Shown here: positions 5,393 to 5,668 of the stretch, in pieces | Position numbering within the stretch: position 1 is the first letter of the stretch | How the letters are laid out: each line of letters begins with the position of its first letter | DNA from: an uncultured Eubacteriales bacterium | GTDB lineage: Bacteria > Bacillota_A > Clostridia > Christensenellales > Aristaeellaceae | Direction of reading: 5' to 3' | Assembly (NCBI GenBank): GCA_900553645.1 | Contig: USEE01000113.1 | Span: forward strand, 1 to 5,668 | DNA: 5,668 nt | Notes under the pieces: model-generated | What the model was told of the DNA's origin: nothing | What the model saw: only the letters and a program-made list of their open reading frames with translations | Databases searched by the model: none | Made by a program: the position numbers and the translations under genes

Positions 5393-5668
5393 ATGAAGCA
5401 CATGATTCTAGTCACCTCGCCGCCTGCGTGCGGCAAATCCTTCATCACCGATAAGCTGGCGCGCGCGCTGAAGAATTGCGTCTATCTGGACAAGGATTCG
5501 CTGCTTGTGCTGTCTGCGCAGATATTCAAGGTTGCGGGCGAACCCAACAACCGTTCATCGCAGTTCTTTGAGGAAAATGTGCGCAATTACGAGTACGACG
5601 CGATACTTGAGGTAGCTTTTGAGGCGCTCAAGTACAACGATTACGTACTTATTAACGCGCCCTTTACC
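5393..5668 (+). CDS. P-loop ATPase/kinase-like protein, N-terminal part (partial)
   Basis: The first 92 codons are present; the frame is still open at the right edge. Near the N-terminus a beta strand (MILVTS) leads into the Walker A-like loop SPPACGKS (9-16), where the usual first Gly is Ser/Pro but the GKS core is kept. YLDKDSL (31-37) resembles the second conserved block of zeta-toxin/gluconokinase-like P-loop kinases. YVLINAPF (84-91) looks like the strand before a Walker B-type position. I recall similar proteins annotated only as AAA family ATPase in gut Clostridia; a precise substrate is not known to me. GAGGGG (5378-5383) with a 9-nt spacer supports ATG 5393 over the in-frame ATG at 5402. 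It has its own sigma-A promoter and no partner gene in view. A nucleotide-binding phosphotransferase is likely; an actual toxin role is not shown. Confidence 0.8.
   Translation, partial: MKHMILVTSPPACGKSFITDKLARALKNCVYLDKDSLLVLSAQIFKVAGEPNNRSSQFFEENVRNYEYDAILEVAFEALKYNDYVLINAPFT

Noticed and set aside
1..5668. Possible defence island, mobile element or CRISPR array
   Set aside because: No transposase, integrase, terminal repeats or spaced direct repeats are visible. Apart from the truncated P-loop gene, all genes are conserved Bacillota core genes in conserved order.

Overview
The window reads as a chromosomal segment of an endospore-forming Bacillota, most likely a moderately GC-rich member of the Clostridia. 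The evidence is a full-length spoIIE next to tilS, hpt and ftsH, which is the classical Bacillus/Clostridium housekeeping-sporulation neighbourhood, plus AGGAGG-type ribosome binding sites and sigma-A-like promoters. The coding DNA is rich in GCG/CGC codons, which is why many long antisense open frames appear; they are not genes. Species cannot be named from the sequence alone.

Layout, following the minus strand from right to left: spoIIE (5134-2786), a strong intrinsic terminator just after it (2774-2719), and a noncoding gap with hairpins and a long imperfect palindrome. An extended -10 promoter then leads into tilS (2402-1011) and, 24 nt later, hpt (986-429). A 192-nt gap follows, with no clear terminator but with a promoter and a structured 5' leader, and then the first 78 codons of ftsH, which runs off the left edge. 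On the plus strand, diverging from spoIIE, a sigma-A promoter drives the start of a small P-loop ATPase/kinase-like gene (5393 to the right edge).

How the genes relate: SpoIIE is the membrane PP2C phosphatase that dephosphorylates SpoIIAA and so activates sigma-F in the forespore. TilS makes lysidine at the wobble base of the AUA-reading tRNA-Ile. Hpt salvages hypoxanthine/guanine. FtsH is the membrane AAA protease. The tilS-hpt pair looks co-transcribed. In B. subtilis, yabS and yabT lie between spoIIE and tilS; here they are absent, and the terminator separates spoIIE from the housekeeping genes.

The most informative non-coding signal is upstream of spoIIE: a TATAAT -10 lies 21 bp from a GCGACA -35-like element inside a near-consensus Spo0A box, the unusual geometry known for the B. 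subtilis spoIIE promoter. I see no mobile element, CRISPR array, tRNA/rRNA gene or clear novel system. The least characterised gene is the truncated P-loop protein at the right edge.
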